In this document: piece by piece, positions 32,900 through 41,168 of the stretch
Position numbering within the stretch: the stretch's first letter is position 1
How the letters are laid out: each line of letters begins with the position of its first letter
Assembly: GCA_905234285.1 (NCBI GenBank)
Contig: CAJOHK010000006.1
Location: 1-64,000, forward strand
Length of the DNA: 64,000 nt
From: an uncultured Bacteroidales bacterium
GTDB lineage: Bacteria; Bacteroidota; Bacteroidia; Bacteroidales; UBA932
Reading direction: 5' to 3'
The notes under the pieces: model-generated
Databases searched by the model: none
The model's input: the letters and a program-made list of their open reading frames with translations, nothing else
Told to the model about the DNA's origin: nothing
Program-made: the position numbers and the translations under genes

Positions 32900-34540
32900 A
32901 TGTTAGATAACGAACGGGGCCTGTATGTTGCCCACTCCCAGAACGGTCCCATTTCCATTCAAGGCAAAATGGCGTGCCGCCACGGACTCATCGCCGGTGC
33001 CACCGGTACCGGAAAAACCGTCACCCTGCAGGTGCTGGCCGAGACCTTCTGCCAGGCCGGCGTTCCCTGCTTCATGGCCGATATGAAGGGCGACCTCAGC
33101 GGCATCTCCCAGCCCGGCAAACTCTCTGGCTTCATTGAGAAGCGCCTGCCGGAGTTCGGCATTCAGGATCCTCAGTTCCAGGCATGCCCGGTGCGCTTTT
33201 TCGACGTTTACGGGGAGCAGGGCCATCCCATGCGCAGCACGATCTCCCGCATGGGCCCCGAGATGCTGGGCCGCCTGATGGACCTGAACGAGACCCAGAC
33301 CGGCGTACTCAATATCGTCTTCAAGATTGCCGATGACAACGGGCTCCTGCTCATCGACCTCAAGGACCTGCGCGCCATGCTGGGCTTTGTGGGACAGAAC
33401 GCAGCCGAATACACCACGCAGTACGGCAATGTGACATCGGCCTCGGTGGGCGCCATCCAACGCGCGCTCCTGGCCCTGGAAAACCAGGGCGCCGACAAGT
33501 TCTTCGGCGAGCCCGACTTTGACATTTACGACCTGCTGCAGTGCGAGGCCGGCAAGGGCATCATGAACGTGCTGGCGGCCGACAAGCTTATGCTTCAGCC
33601 CAAGCTCTACTCTACCTTCCTGCTCTGGCTGCTCAGTGAACTCTACGCCACCCTGCCCGAGGTAGGGGAGATGGACCTTCCCAAGCTGGTGTTCTTCTTT
33701 GACGAGGCCCACATGCTATTCGAAGGCACATCCAAGGCCCTCACCGACAAGATTGAGCAGGTGATCCGCCTCATCCGTTCCAAGGGCGTCGGCATTTATT
33801 TCATCACCCAGAGCCCCACGGACATTCCGTCCAACATCCTGGGTCAGCTGGGCAACCGCGTGCAGCACGCCCTCCGCGCCTACAGCCCGCAGGACCAGAA
33901 GGCCGTGAAGGTGGCCGCCGATACCTTCCGTCCCAACCCCGCGTTCAAAACCTATGACACGCTGCTGGAGCTGGGTACCGGAGAGGCCCTGGTCTCTTTC
34001 CTGGACGAGAAAGGCACCCCCGCCATGGTGGAGCGCGCCAAAATCCTGTTCCCGCTGAGCCAGATTGGCGCCATTACCCCGGATCAGCGTGATCAGCTCA
34101 TCAAGCGCAGCCGCCTCTTCGGCCGCTACGACCATCCTATTGACCGCGAGAGCGCCTACGAACTCATTACCCGCGCCACCGAGGAGGCCGAGCGCCAGAA
34201 GGCCGAAATTGAGGCGGCGGCCGAAGCCGAAAAGCAGGCCGCCCTCCAGGCCAAAGAGGACGCCCGCGCCGCCAAGGAGGCCGAAAAAGCTGCCAAGGAA
34301 GCTGCCAAGAAGCGTTCCAACGGCATCGGCGCCAAGGTGCTGCGCTCGGTGCTCACCGCCGTTACCGGCGTTGCCGCCGCTGCCGTGGCCGATACGGTTA
34401 CGTCCAAGGTAACCGGTGCCAAGAAAACCACCTCCAAGACCACTACCACGCAAAAGGTGGTGAAACGTGCCACCAAGAGTGCCACCACCACCCTCACCAA
34501 GGAGCTCACCCGCAGCATCCTGGGGAATTTGATCAAGTAG
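32900..34540 (+). CDS. HerA-like ATPase (DUF853 family)
   Basis: 546 aa. It begins at the FtsK/HerA-type P-loop (GLIAGATGTGKTVTLQVL, residues about 30-47); Walker B is LVFFFDEAHMLF, and an arginine/sensor region IYFITQSPTDIPSNILGQLG follows. After about residue 420 comes an Ala/Lys/Glu-rich coiled coil (EEAERQKAEIEAAAEAEKQA) and a Thr/Lys-rich tail ending in SILGNLIK. The family (YjgR) has unknown biochemical function, probably DNA or protein translocation. It is alone between repeat copies 7 and 8. Confidence 0.9.
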   Translation: MLDNERGLYVAHSQNGPISIQGKMACRHGLIAGATGTGKTVTLQVLAETFCQAGVPCFMADMKGDLSGISQPGKLSGFIEKRLPEFGIQDPQFQACPVRFFDVYGEQGHPMRSTISRMGPEMLGRLMDLNETQTGVLNIVFKIADDNGLLLIDLKDLRAMLGFVGQNAAEYTTQYGNVTSASVGAIQRALLALENQGADKFFGEPDFDIYDLLQCEAGKGIMNVLAADKLMLQPKLYSTFLLWLLSELYATLPEVGEMDLPKLVFFFDEAHMLFEGTSKALTDKIEQVIRLIRSKGVGIYFITQSPTDIPSNILGQLGNRVQHALRAYSPQDQKAVKVAADTFRPNPAFKTYDTLLELGTGEALVSFLDEKGTPAMVERAKILFPLSQIGAITPDQRDQLIKRSRLFGRYDHPIDRESAYELITRATEEAERQKAEIEAAAEAEKQAALQAKEDARAAKEAEKAAKEAAKKRSNGIGAKVLRSVLTAVTGVAAAAVADTVTSKVTGAKKTTSKTTTTQKVVKRATKSATTTLTKELTRSILGNLIK

Positions 34541-34562
34541 TTTTGCCGGATCTGCATTAGGC

Positions 34563-34670
34563 CGTCGAATGTAACTTGCAGATTTACAGTAACTTATGCA
34601 AAACACCCTACCGATTTTCCGGCAGGGTGTTTTACGTAACTCGCTGTGCGTCAATTACTTCCATTCGACG
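34563..34670. repeat. Interspersed palindromic repeat, copy 8 (variant core)
   Basis: Outer arms CGTCGAATG (34563-34571) and CATTCGACG (34662-34670) are exact complements. The inner core AAACACCCTACCG (34601-34613) pairs with CGGCAGGGTGTTT (34620-34632) with one mismatch. The flanks follow the family, but the core is unrelated to CAGTCCGGC. Located between convergent genes, with U-runs on both sides of the hairpin, it could act as a two-way terminator. Confidence 0.8.
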
Positions 34671-34699
34671 CTATTTGGAGAGGCATTCCGGCAGCCCGG

Positions 34700-35632
34700 C
34701 TAGTACCGCTTACCGGGGAAGAACTTGGAGACGGTTTGGCAGTAGCGGGAATACTCGGGGTATTTGCCCATGCTGATTTCTTCGGCAAAGGCACTGCTGC
34801 CCAGGAACAGAACAACCAGCAGCAGGGCCCCGATGAGGCTCCAGTTGATAATGCCGATACCGCCGCCGATGGTGAACAGGTAAAAGCAGAACCAAATAGC
34901 TTGCTCGCCCAGGTAGTTGGGATGCCGGCTCACGCCCCATAGGCCAGTAGTATTGAAACCTTTATTATAGGGGGCAGGGAGTTCCTCCAGTTTTTTTCCT
35001 TGGCCCAAGATTTTCCATTTGGTAGACTGAAACGCCCACTGCTGTTCATCGGCCACGGTCTCATACATAATAAAGCCTAACATGAGGGCCGCAGCCACGC
35101 AGTCCATCCAGCCAAACGGCTTGTCTACATTCATGAGCACCAGCGCCGGGAAGGTGGTCATCAGGACCAGGGCGTTCTGGTACAGGCTAATAAAGAACAG
35201 GTTGAACAGCATCCACTTCCAGTGGGGCTGGAATTCTTTCTTGGCCCGGAGCACAGACCAGCGATAGTCTTCCTCTCCTTCCCAGAACTTAAGCTTATAA
35301 GCGCCTTTGCGGGCAAAGTTGAAGGTGAGCCGAATCCCCCAGAGGGTGGCCAGACAGGCCATGACAACCAGCCGGGTGGACATCCCGCCTTTTGCCGCAA
35401 TGACCCAGGTGTATGCAATAGGGAGCAGGCTCCATAACTTATCCATCTGGCTGTTGTTGCCGGTGAGTTCTCCCACAACAAAGCAGAACAGTGCACTGCC
35501 TCCGGCAATGTACCCCAGGATTTTCAAAGTTTCCAGCTGGGATGCATCCAGTGCAGGACCCACAAAAATATAAAGCAGCGGACAGGCTATGATGGACACG
35601 GCAATCAGGGAGCCAACGAGTTTTACGTTCAT
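34700..35632 (-). CDS. DUF1295 / steroid 5-alpha-reductase-like membrane protein
   Basis: About 310 aa from ATG 35632 (MNVKLVGSLIAVSI). The open frame extends to a TTG at 35653, but that TTG is part of the -7 box. Multiple membrane helices and the family C-terminus (GLWGVSRHPNYLGEQAIWF, then FPGKRY) resemble isoprenylcysteine methyltransferase and steroid reductase proteins. A lipid-reducing role is probable; the substrate is unknown. Convergent with the HerA-like gene, divergent from the cyd operon. Confidence 0.87.
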   Translation of the reverse strand: MNVKLVGSLIAVSIIACPLLYIFVGPALDASQLETLKILGYIAGGSALFCFVVGELTGNNSQMDKLWSLLPIAYTWVIAAKGGMSTRLVVMACLATLWGIRLTFNFARKGAYKLKFWEGEEDYRWSVLRAKKEFQPHWKWMLFNLFFISLYQNALVLMTTFPALVLMNVDKPFGWMDCVAAALMLGFIMYETVADEQQWAFQSTKWKILGQGKKLEELPAPYNKGFNTTGLWGVSRHPNYLGEQAIWFCFYLFTIGGGIGIINWSLIGALLLVVLFLGSSAFAEEISMGKYPEYSRYCQTVSKFFPGKRY

Positions 35633-35650
35633 AAAGGTTTGGTTTTCCGG

Positions 35651-35681
35651 CAAATATACACAAAATCAAGCAAGAAGGCAA
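35651..35681 (-). promoter_or_regulatory. Promoter of the DUF1295 gene
   Basis: On the minus strand TTG (35681-35679), 20 nt, TATATTTG (35658-35651): a full match to the Bacteroidota consensus. It fixes the start at ATG 35632 with a leader of about 15 nt. Confidence 0.65.
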
Positions 35682-35695
35682 GAGGCCCCCATACC

Positions 35696-35726
35696 TTGTT
35701 TTTTAGCGGGCTTTTACGTACTTTTG
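35696..35726 (+). promoter_or_regulatory. Promoter of the cyd operon
   Basis: TTG at 35696-35698, 20 nt, TACTTTTG at 35719-35726, 17 nt before the DUF4492 start. It is back to back with the DUF1295 promoter; only 14 nt separate the two -33 boxes. Confidence 0.65.
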
Positions 35727-35743
35727 TAGAAACCGACCACAAG

Positions 35744-35992
35744 ATGTACCGGCCAGGCAGCATCATTTCCTTTTTTACCGCCCTGTACAGGGACGGCTTC
35801 CGGAATATGACCTGGGGCCGGCCGCTCATTTGGCTCATTATCCTAAAGCTGTTCATTCTTTTCGCTATCCTGCGCGTCTTCTTCTTCAAACCGGCCATGA
35901 GCGGGCTCTCCAATGAAGAAAAGAGCGAGAAAGTTGGCACAGCGCTTACCCAAAAGCATTCCAAAGACACACTGAACCTTTTAACCGATTAA
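35744..35992 (+). CDS. DUF4492 small membrane protein
   Basis: 82 aa from ATG 35744, which lies just after a consensus promoter; the longer open frame from 35639 would cover the promoter. Pattern: YRDGFRNMTWGRPLIWLIIL, one membrane helix (LIILKLFILFAILRVFFF), then a short acidic/basic tail. DUF4492 proteins are regularly encoded directly before cydA in Bacteroidota, as here (3-nt gap), which suggests a small accessory subunit or assembly factor of the bd oxidase, analogous in position to CydX. Function not demonstrated to my knowledge. Confidence 0.85.
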   Translation: MYRPGSIISFFTALYRDGFRNMTWGRPLIWLIILKLFILFAILRVFFFKPAMSGLSNEEKSEKVGTALTQKHSKDTLNLLTD

Positions 35993-35995
35993 GCT

Positions 35996-37483
35996 ATGGA
36001 TGTAGTAATCTGGTCGCGAATCCAATTTGCGATGACGGCAGCCTATCACTGGCTGTTTGTCCCCCTCACCCTGGGCCTGGCCCTGGTGATGGCGGTGATG
36101 GAAACCCTCTACGTAGTCAAAAAGGACGAGTTCTGGAAAAAGACCGCCCAGTTCTGGATCAAACTCTTTGCCATTAACTTTGCCGTGGGCATCGCCACCG
36201 GCATCATCCTGGAGTTCGAATTCGGCACCAATTGGAGCAATTATTCCTGGATGGTGGGCGATATGTTCGGCGCACCGCTGGCTATCGAAGGCATTCTGGC
36301 CTTCTTCATGGAGGCCACCTTCTTTGCCGTGATGTTCTTTGGCTGGAACAAGGTGAGTCCCAAGTTCCATCTGGCCTCCACCTGGCTCACCGGTATCGGC
36401 GCCACCATCTCGGCCTATTGGATTCTGGTGGCCAACGGCTGGATGCAGAATCCCGTGGGCACCACCTTCAATCCCGACACGGTGCGCAGCGAGATGGCAT
36501 CGGCCGCAGCGTTCTGGGAAGTGATTTCCAACCCCGTGGCGGTGAGTAAATTCTGCCACTCCGTTACCAGCGGATGGGTCACCGGCGGCATCTTTGTGGT
36601 GGGTGTCAGCGCCTGGTATCTGCTCAAGAACCGCCACAGCGAGTTTGCCCGCAAGAGCCTGCTGGTGGGCGCCATCGTGGGCCTGGTGGGCAGCGGAGCC
36701 GTGATGCTCTCCGGCGATTCCTCCGGCATCCACGCGGCCGAATTCCAGCCCATGAAACTGGCGGCGGCCGAGGGCCTGGAAGATGGCGGCAACGGTGCGG
36801 CCTTTACCATCGTGCCGGGCATCAAGGTACCGCACATGCTGTCCCTGCTGGCCACCCACGACTGGAACGGCTTTGTGCCCGGCATTAACGACATCCTGAA
36901 CGGTTACACCGACCATGAGGGCAACGTCATCCCTTCCGTGGCCGAAAAGATGGCCATGGGCCGAGAGGCGCTGGATGCGCTGGCCATTTACCGCAGCACC
37001 GAGGATCCGGAGATAAAGGCCGAAGCCCTGGAGCAGCTGAACGCCAACGTGCAGTACATGGGCTACGGCCACCTGGAGAAGCCCGAGGATGTGGTTCCAC
37101 CGGTGGGCGTGGTATTCTGGGCCTTCCGCTTCATGATCGGCCTGGGCATGCTGGTTGCCCTGGTGCTGTTGCTGGCTCTCTTTGCCGTATGGAAGGACAA
37201 GCTGGCCGATTGGAAGTGGCTGCTGTGGGCCGCCATCCTCTGCATTCCGCTGGCCTATCTCGCCGGTCAGTGCGGCTGGATTGTGGCCGAAGTCGGCCGG
37301 CAGCCCTGGACCATCCAAGGCCTGCTGCCGGTAGGTGTAGCCATCTCCAGCCTGAGCGCCGCCGCCGTGCAAACCACCTTCATAGTATTCCTGGCCGTGT
37401 TTGCCCTGTTCCTGGTAATCGAAATTAGGATCCTGATTGGCGCCATCAAAAAAGGCCCCGAAGTTGAACCCTTAGAAGCCTAA
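35996..37483 (+). CDS. cydA: Cytochrome bd ubiquinol oxidase subunit I
   Basis: 495 aa with about nine helices. The N-terminal haem ligand region is RIQFAMTAAYHWLFVPLTLG. ANGWMQNPVGTTFNPDT and the quinol-site/C-terminal motif GWIVAEVGRQPW are typical of CydA. With CydB it reduces oxygen to water at high affinity, coupling quinol oxidation to proton release; this gives microaerobic tolerance in otherwise anaerobic Bacteroidota. Cotranscribed with DUF4492 and cydB. Confidence 0.97.
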   Translation: MDVVIWSRIQFAMTAAYHWLFVPLTLGLALVMAVMETLYVVKKDEFWKKTAQFWIKLFAINFAVGIATGIILEFEFGTNWSNYSWMVGDMFGAPLAIEGILAFFMEATFFAVMFFGWNKVSPKFHLASTWLTGIGATISAYWILVANGWMQNPVGTTFNPDTVRSEMASAAAFWEVISNPVAVSKFCHSVTSGWVTGGIFVVGVSAWYLLKNRHSEFARKSLLVGAIVGLVGSGAVMLSGDSSGIHAAEFQPMKLAAAEGLEDGGNGAAFTIVPGIKVPHMLSLLATHDWNGFVPGINDILNGYTDHEGNVIPSVAEKMAMGREALDALAIYRSTEDPEIKAEALEQLNANVQYMGYGHLEKPEDVVPPVGVVFWAFRFMIGLGMLVALVLLLALFAVWKDKLADWKWLLWAAILCIPLAYLAGQCGWIVAEVGRQPWTIQGLLPVGVAISSLSAAAVQTTFIVFLAVFALFLVIEIRILIGAIKKGPEVEPLEA

Positions 37484-37486
37484 GCC

Positions 37487-38626
37487 ATGACATACGTACT
37501 TTTACAGAACTATTGGTGGATCCTGATTGCCCTCCTGGGCGGTCTGCTGGTGGCGCTGATGTTTGTCCAGGGCGCCAATCTGCATCTGGGAAACCGCTCC
37601 CTGAGCGACACCCAAAAGCGCATGATCCTGAATTCCACCGGCCGCAAATGGGAACTCACCTTTACCACGCTGGTTACCTTCGGCGGCGCTTTCTTCGCCT
37701 CCTTCCCGCTGTTCTACAGTACCAGCTTCGGCGGAGCGTATTGGGTATGGGTGCTGCTGCTTATTACCTTTGTGTTCCAGGCGGTTGCCTACGAGTTCCA
37801 AAACAAGAAAGAGAACCTGCTGGGCGTGCAAAGCTTCCGCGTGGCTCTCATGGCCAACGGCCTGCTGGCCCCCTTCCTGGTGGGAACGGCCGTGGGCACC
37901 TTCTTCACGGGCTCGGACTTCACGGTAAACAAAGTGGCCATCACCGATCCTTCGGCCCCGGTAATCAGCACCTGGGGCAATGCCTGGCACGGCCTGGAGG
38001 CCCTGGGGCAGTATCATGCCGTTTTGCTGGGCTGCACGGTCATGTTCCTGGCCGCCATCCTGGGCTCCCTGTACATCCTGAATAATGTAGACGATGAGCA
38101 CATCCAAGCCCAGATGCGCCGCAGCGTCAAGCTCTCCATCGGCCCCTTCCTCTTCTTCTTCCTGAGCTGGACGGTCATCCTGTTGGTCCGTCAGGGCTAT
38201 GCCGTGAATCCGGAGGGCGTTATTTACATGGAGCCGTTCAAGTATCTGCACAACCTCCTGGCCATGCCGGCCGTGCTGGTGATGCTGCTGGTGGGAGTAG
38301 TCCTGGTGCTGATTTCCCTGTGGCAGGGGGCTTTTTCGGCCTCCCGCAAAGGAATCTGGTTTGCCATGCCGGGAACGGTGCTGGTAGTGATGTCGGTCTT
38401 CTTCCTGGCCGGATTCAACGACACGGCCTACTATCCGTCCTGCACCGACCTGCAGAGTTCCCTTACCCTGGACAACAGCTGCTCCAGTTACTTCACCCTC
38501 AAGGTCATGACCTTTGTCTCCTGCCTGATCCCCTTCGTAGTGGCCTACATAGCCTACGCCTGGTACCAGATGGACCGCAAAAAGATTACGGCTCAAGAAA
38601 TTGAGAGTACGCCGGATAAGTATTAG
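37487..38626 (+). CDS. cydB: Cytochrome bd ubiquinol oxidase subunit II
   Basis: 379 aa with eight to nine membrane helices. CydB pattern: QNYWWILIALLGGLLVALMF, FVQGANLH, a GRKWELTFTTLVTFGGAFFA segment and a conserved C-terminal pair of helices. Starts 3 nt after cydA. Its stop abuts that of the convergent CoA-transferase gene with no intervening base. Confidence 0.96.
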   Translation: MTYVLLQNYWWILIALLGGLLVALMFVQGANLHLGNRSLSDTQKRMILNSTGRKWELTFTTLVTFGGAFFASFPLFYSTSFGGAYWVWVLLLITFVFQAVAYEFQNKKENLLGVQSFRVALMANGLLAPFLVGTAVGTFFTGSDFTVNKVAITDPSAPVISTWGNAWHGLEALGQYHAVLLGCTVMFLAAILGSLYILNNVDDEHIQAQMRRSVKLSIGPFLFFFLSWTVILLVRQGYAVNPEGVIYMEPFKYLHNLLAMPAVLVMLLVGVVLVLISLWQGAFSASRKGIWFAMPGTVLVVMSVFFLAGFNDTAYYPSCTDLQSSLTLDNSCSSYFTLKVMTFVSCLIPFVVAYIAYAWYQMDRKKITAQEIESTPDKY

Positions 38627-39898
38627 CTACCGGTGAAAGCGCTCAAACGCGGCGCGTTCCAAAGCTTCACGGTCGTCGGGGTGGGCGATGGAGATGAGCA
38701 GCTGGGCGCGCTCCTGCAGGGACTTGCCGTACAGGTTCACAGAGCCATATTCGGTGACTACCCAGTGCACATCGGCCCTGGGGGTAACCACGCCGGCGCC
38801 GGGTTTGAGGACCGGGACAATCTTGGGCGCTCCGTGGGAGGTGCGCGAAGAGAGCGCAATTACGGCCCTGCCGCCTTGGGAGAGCTTGGCGCCGCGCACA
38901 AAGTCCAGTTGGCCGCCGGTACCGGAGTAGATGCGCGTGCCGATGGAATCGGCGCACACCTGGCCGGTTAAATCAATCTCGGTGGCCGAATTGATGGACA
39001 CCACCTGAGGGTTCTGGGCTATGATCCAGGGATTGTTGGTGTAGGCGATGTCGCGCATGAGCACGGCCGGATTGCGGTCGATGAAATTGTACACGGCCTG
39101 CGAACCCAGCAGGAAGGAAGCCACCACCTTACCCGTATCAATCTTTTTGCAGCTGCCGTCAATGATGCCACGCCGGATGAGCTCCAGGGCGCCGTCGGCA
39201 AACATTTCCGTGTGCAGGCCCAGGTGCTTGTGGCCGCTCAGTGCGGTGCAAACGGCATTGGGCAGGGAGCCGATACCCATCTGGAGGCAAGCGCCGTCGG
39301 ACACCAGGGCGGCGCAGTATCGGCCAATCTGGCGCTCGGTCTCCGAGGGCTCCACGTAGGGTTTGGTGAATAGCGGCCGATGGTCCCGCACCAGGGCGGT
39401 GAAGCGCTCCAAGGGAATCAGGTCTCCGTAGGCGAATGGAACGGCCGGATTCACCACGCCGATACGCTCGCGGGCCACTTCCAGCGCGGCCACCGAGCAA
39501 TCGACCGATGTGCCCAGCGATACCATTCCGCCCACGGGCTCCGACACCTGCACCATGGCCACATCGCAGCGGAGCGCGCCCCGGCGGTACATTTCCTGCG
39601 ATTCGTACAGGTGCACGGGGATGTAATCGGCCACGCCGGCATCTACCGACGGGCGCAGATTGGGCCCCACGAAGAACCCCTGGTCCCAGAAGGCGTGGCG
39701 GTATTCGGCCGAGCCATAGGGTGCGGGACCCTCGGTGTGGAAATGGTGGAAATGCAAGTCGCTGAGCTCGTCTGCGCGTTCGCACAAAGCCTCAATGAGG
39801 ATGTGCGGCACGCTGGCAATGCTGCTCAGATGGATATGGTCTCCGCTCCTAACTGCCTGGACGGCTTCTTGCGCGCTGATATAAGTGGTTTTGGTCAT
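38627..39898 (-). CDS. Acetyl-CoA hydrolase/transferase family protein (CoA-transferase)
   Basis: About 423 aa from ATG 39898 (MTKTTYISAQEAVQAV); an open frame extends 20 codons further. N- and C-terminal CoA-transferase halves are present (FHTEGPAPYG, DVAMVQVSEPVGGMVSLGTS, LQMGIGSLPNAVCTAL, GTGGQLDFVRGAKLSQGGR, VVTEYGSVNLYGKSLQERA). Members move CoA between acetyl-CoA and acids such as succinate or 4-hydroxybutyrate; I cannot tell which. Likely part of acid-producing fermentation. Divergent from the acidic protein gene. Confidence 0.9.
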   Translation of the reverse strand: MTKTTYISAQEAVQAVRSGDHIHLSSIASVPHILIEALCERADELSDLHFHHFHTEGPAPYGSAEYRHAFWDQGFFVGPNLRPSVDAGVADYIPVHLYESQEMYRRGALRCDVAMVQVSEPVGGMVSLGTSVDCSVAALEVARERIGVVNPAVPFAYGDLIPLERFTALVRDHRPLFTKPYVEPSETERQIGRYCAALVSDGACLQMGIGSLPNAVCTALSGHKHLGLHTEMFADGALELIRRGIIDGSCKKIDTGKVVASFLLGSQAVYNFIDRNPAVLMRDIAYTNNPWIIAQNPQVVSINSATEIDLTGQVCADSIGTRIYSGTGGQLDFVRGAKLSQGGRAVIALSSRTSHGAPKIVPVLKPGAGVVTPRADVHWVVTEYGSVNLYGKSLQERAQLLISIAHPDDREALERAAFERFHR

Positions 39899-39907
39899 GG
39901 GCGAACG

Positions 39908-39935
39908 CAAAGATACGTTTTTTTCCTTATATTTG
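39908..39935. promoter_or_regulatory. Divergent -7 boxes between CoA-transferase and acidic-protein genes
   Basis: On the minus strand TATCTTTG (39915-39908), 9 nt before the CoA-transferase ATG. On the plus strand TATATTTG (39928-39935), 21 nt before the ATG at 39957. Neither has a clear TTG at 20 nt, but both boxes match. Confidence 0.45.
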
Positions 39936-39956
39936 TATGAATAACCCACTACTACC

Positions 39957-41126
39957 ATGACCTATCGCGACTACTATCAGGAGGCCCGTGACGAGCACAA
40001 TGAACGCATGAGCCGGCTTTCCCCCGAAGCCTTGAAGAAAGAATACGCCGGAAAGAGCATTCCCGCTGCCACCTACTTAGGCCTCGAAGCCTGTGAGCAA
40101 GAGGAGTATAAGGAGGCCCGGAAGTACTTCGAAAAGGCCCTCAAATGGTACGAGGCCCAGGATGTTGTCTCGGCGGTAGAAGACGTGGCTTATGCCGCAG
40201 AGGCCTATTATTTCCTGGGGCTCATTTGCCTGGACGGTCTGGACGGGGAAGAACCCGACCCCGAGGTGGGCGCCGCCTATATTATCCTGGCCCTGGTAGA
40301 ATGCAGTTATTACCCCGCCCGAGAAATGGCCGGCCTCATGTACTACGAAGGCCTTTTCCCGCCCGACGATGACAGCACTGCCGAGCAGGAAGCTATGAAA
40401 ATCTGGAAAGAAGGCATGGACGAGGGAGACAGGCGCTGCACCTTCCGCTGGTGTGCGACTAAGGTAGAGAACGAGGAGGCCGACGAGGAAGTCATCGGCA
40501 AACTCAAAGCGCTGGCCGAGGATGAGGACGACCCCATTGCCGATGCCGCCGCCGTGCTGTACAGCTACTATTGGGCCGAAGGCATGGAGGACGAGGCCTG
40601 GAAGTGGCGCGACAAAGCCGAGGAAATGGAGAGCCCGCTGATGCAGGCGCTCATCGACGAAGAAGCCGAGGAAGAAGTGGGCGAAGACGACTGGACCCAG
40701 CCCGAGCAGGAATTCGAGGCCTTTGACGACGAGACCGAGGCCGAGAATCCCGCCGCATCGGCCAAGGGCTATGTCATCATTGCCGACACCAACGACGGAT
40801 TCAGCATCGTAGAGGCCGATGCCTCCGACTGGCGCAGCCTCCCGGCCCTCATCGGCGCCAACCGCTGCGACGACATGCGCTGCCAGAAGTTCCGCGACGT
40901 GGCCCACAAGCTCATGCTCCCTGGAACCCTCCTGGGCCAGCTGGACAAAGAGGCTTTCATGAAGCCGGACCTGGAACTCAACTACCACGCCTCGCAGTGG
41001 TACGACGGCATGGCCGACCTGGCCGGCGACATGGTCATCTGCATGGAAGACAATAAGTATAATCCTTTCAGTTTCAGTTCTAAAGAACAGGCACAGAGCG
41101 TGATTGACGCCCTATGCAACTGCTAA
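39957..41126 (+). CDS. Acidic repeat protein of unknown function
   Basis: 389 aa, very rich in Glu and Asp. The N-terminal half (about 1-230) has TPR/Sel1-like helical repeats (AATYLGLEACEQEEYKEARK, AYYFLGLICLDGL, AREMAGLMYYEGL, AAAVLYSYYWAEGMEDEAWK). A hyper-acidic linker (EEAEEEVGEDDWTQPEQEFE) leads to a C-terminal alpha/beta domain (YVIIADTNDGFSIVEADASD to LAGDMVICMEDNKYNPFSFS) with a faint resemblance to DUF3846. I do not recognise the full protein. No signal peptide; probably cytosolic. Monocistronic. Confidence 0.75.
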   Translation: MTYRDYYQEARDEHNERMSRLSPEALKKEYAGKSIPAATYLGLEACEQEEYKEARKYFEKALKWYEAQDVVSAVEDVAYAAEAYYFLGLICLDGLDGEEPDPEVGAAYIILALVECSYYPAREMAGLMYYEGLFPPDDDSTAEQEAMKIWKEGMDEGDRRCTFRWCATKVENEEADEEVIGKLKALAEDEDDPIADAAAVLYSYYWAEGMEDEAWKWRDKAEEMESPLMQALIDEEAEEEVGEDDWTQPEQEFEAFDDETEAENPAASAKGYVIIADTNDGFSIVEADASDWRSLPALIGANRCDDMRCQKFRDVAHKLMLPGTLLGQLDKEAFMKPDLELNYHASQWYDGMADLAGDMVICMEDNKYNPFSFSSKEQAQSVIDALCNC

Positions 41127-41168
41127 ACTTTTGGGCGCGAATTGGCCCGTTTTTTGACAGGTATAGCG

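Noticed and set aside
35780..35800. Third copy of the CCCGTACAGGG repeat at CCCTGTACAGGG
   Set aside because: Only the short palindromic centre matches; the flanks do not, and the stretch encodes a conserved DUF4492 motif (ALYRDGF).
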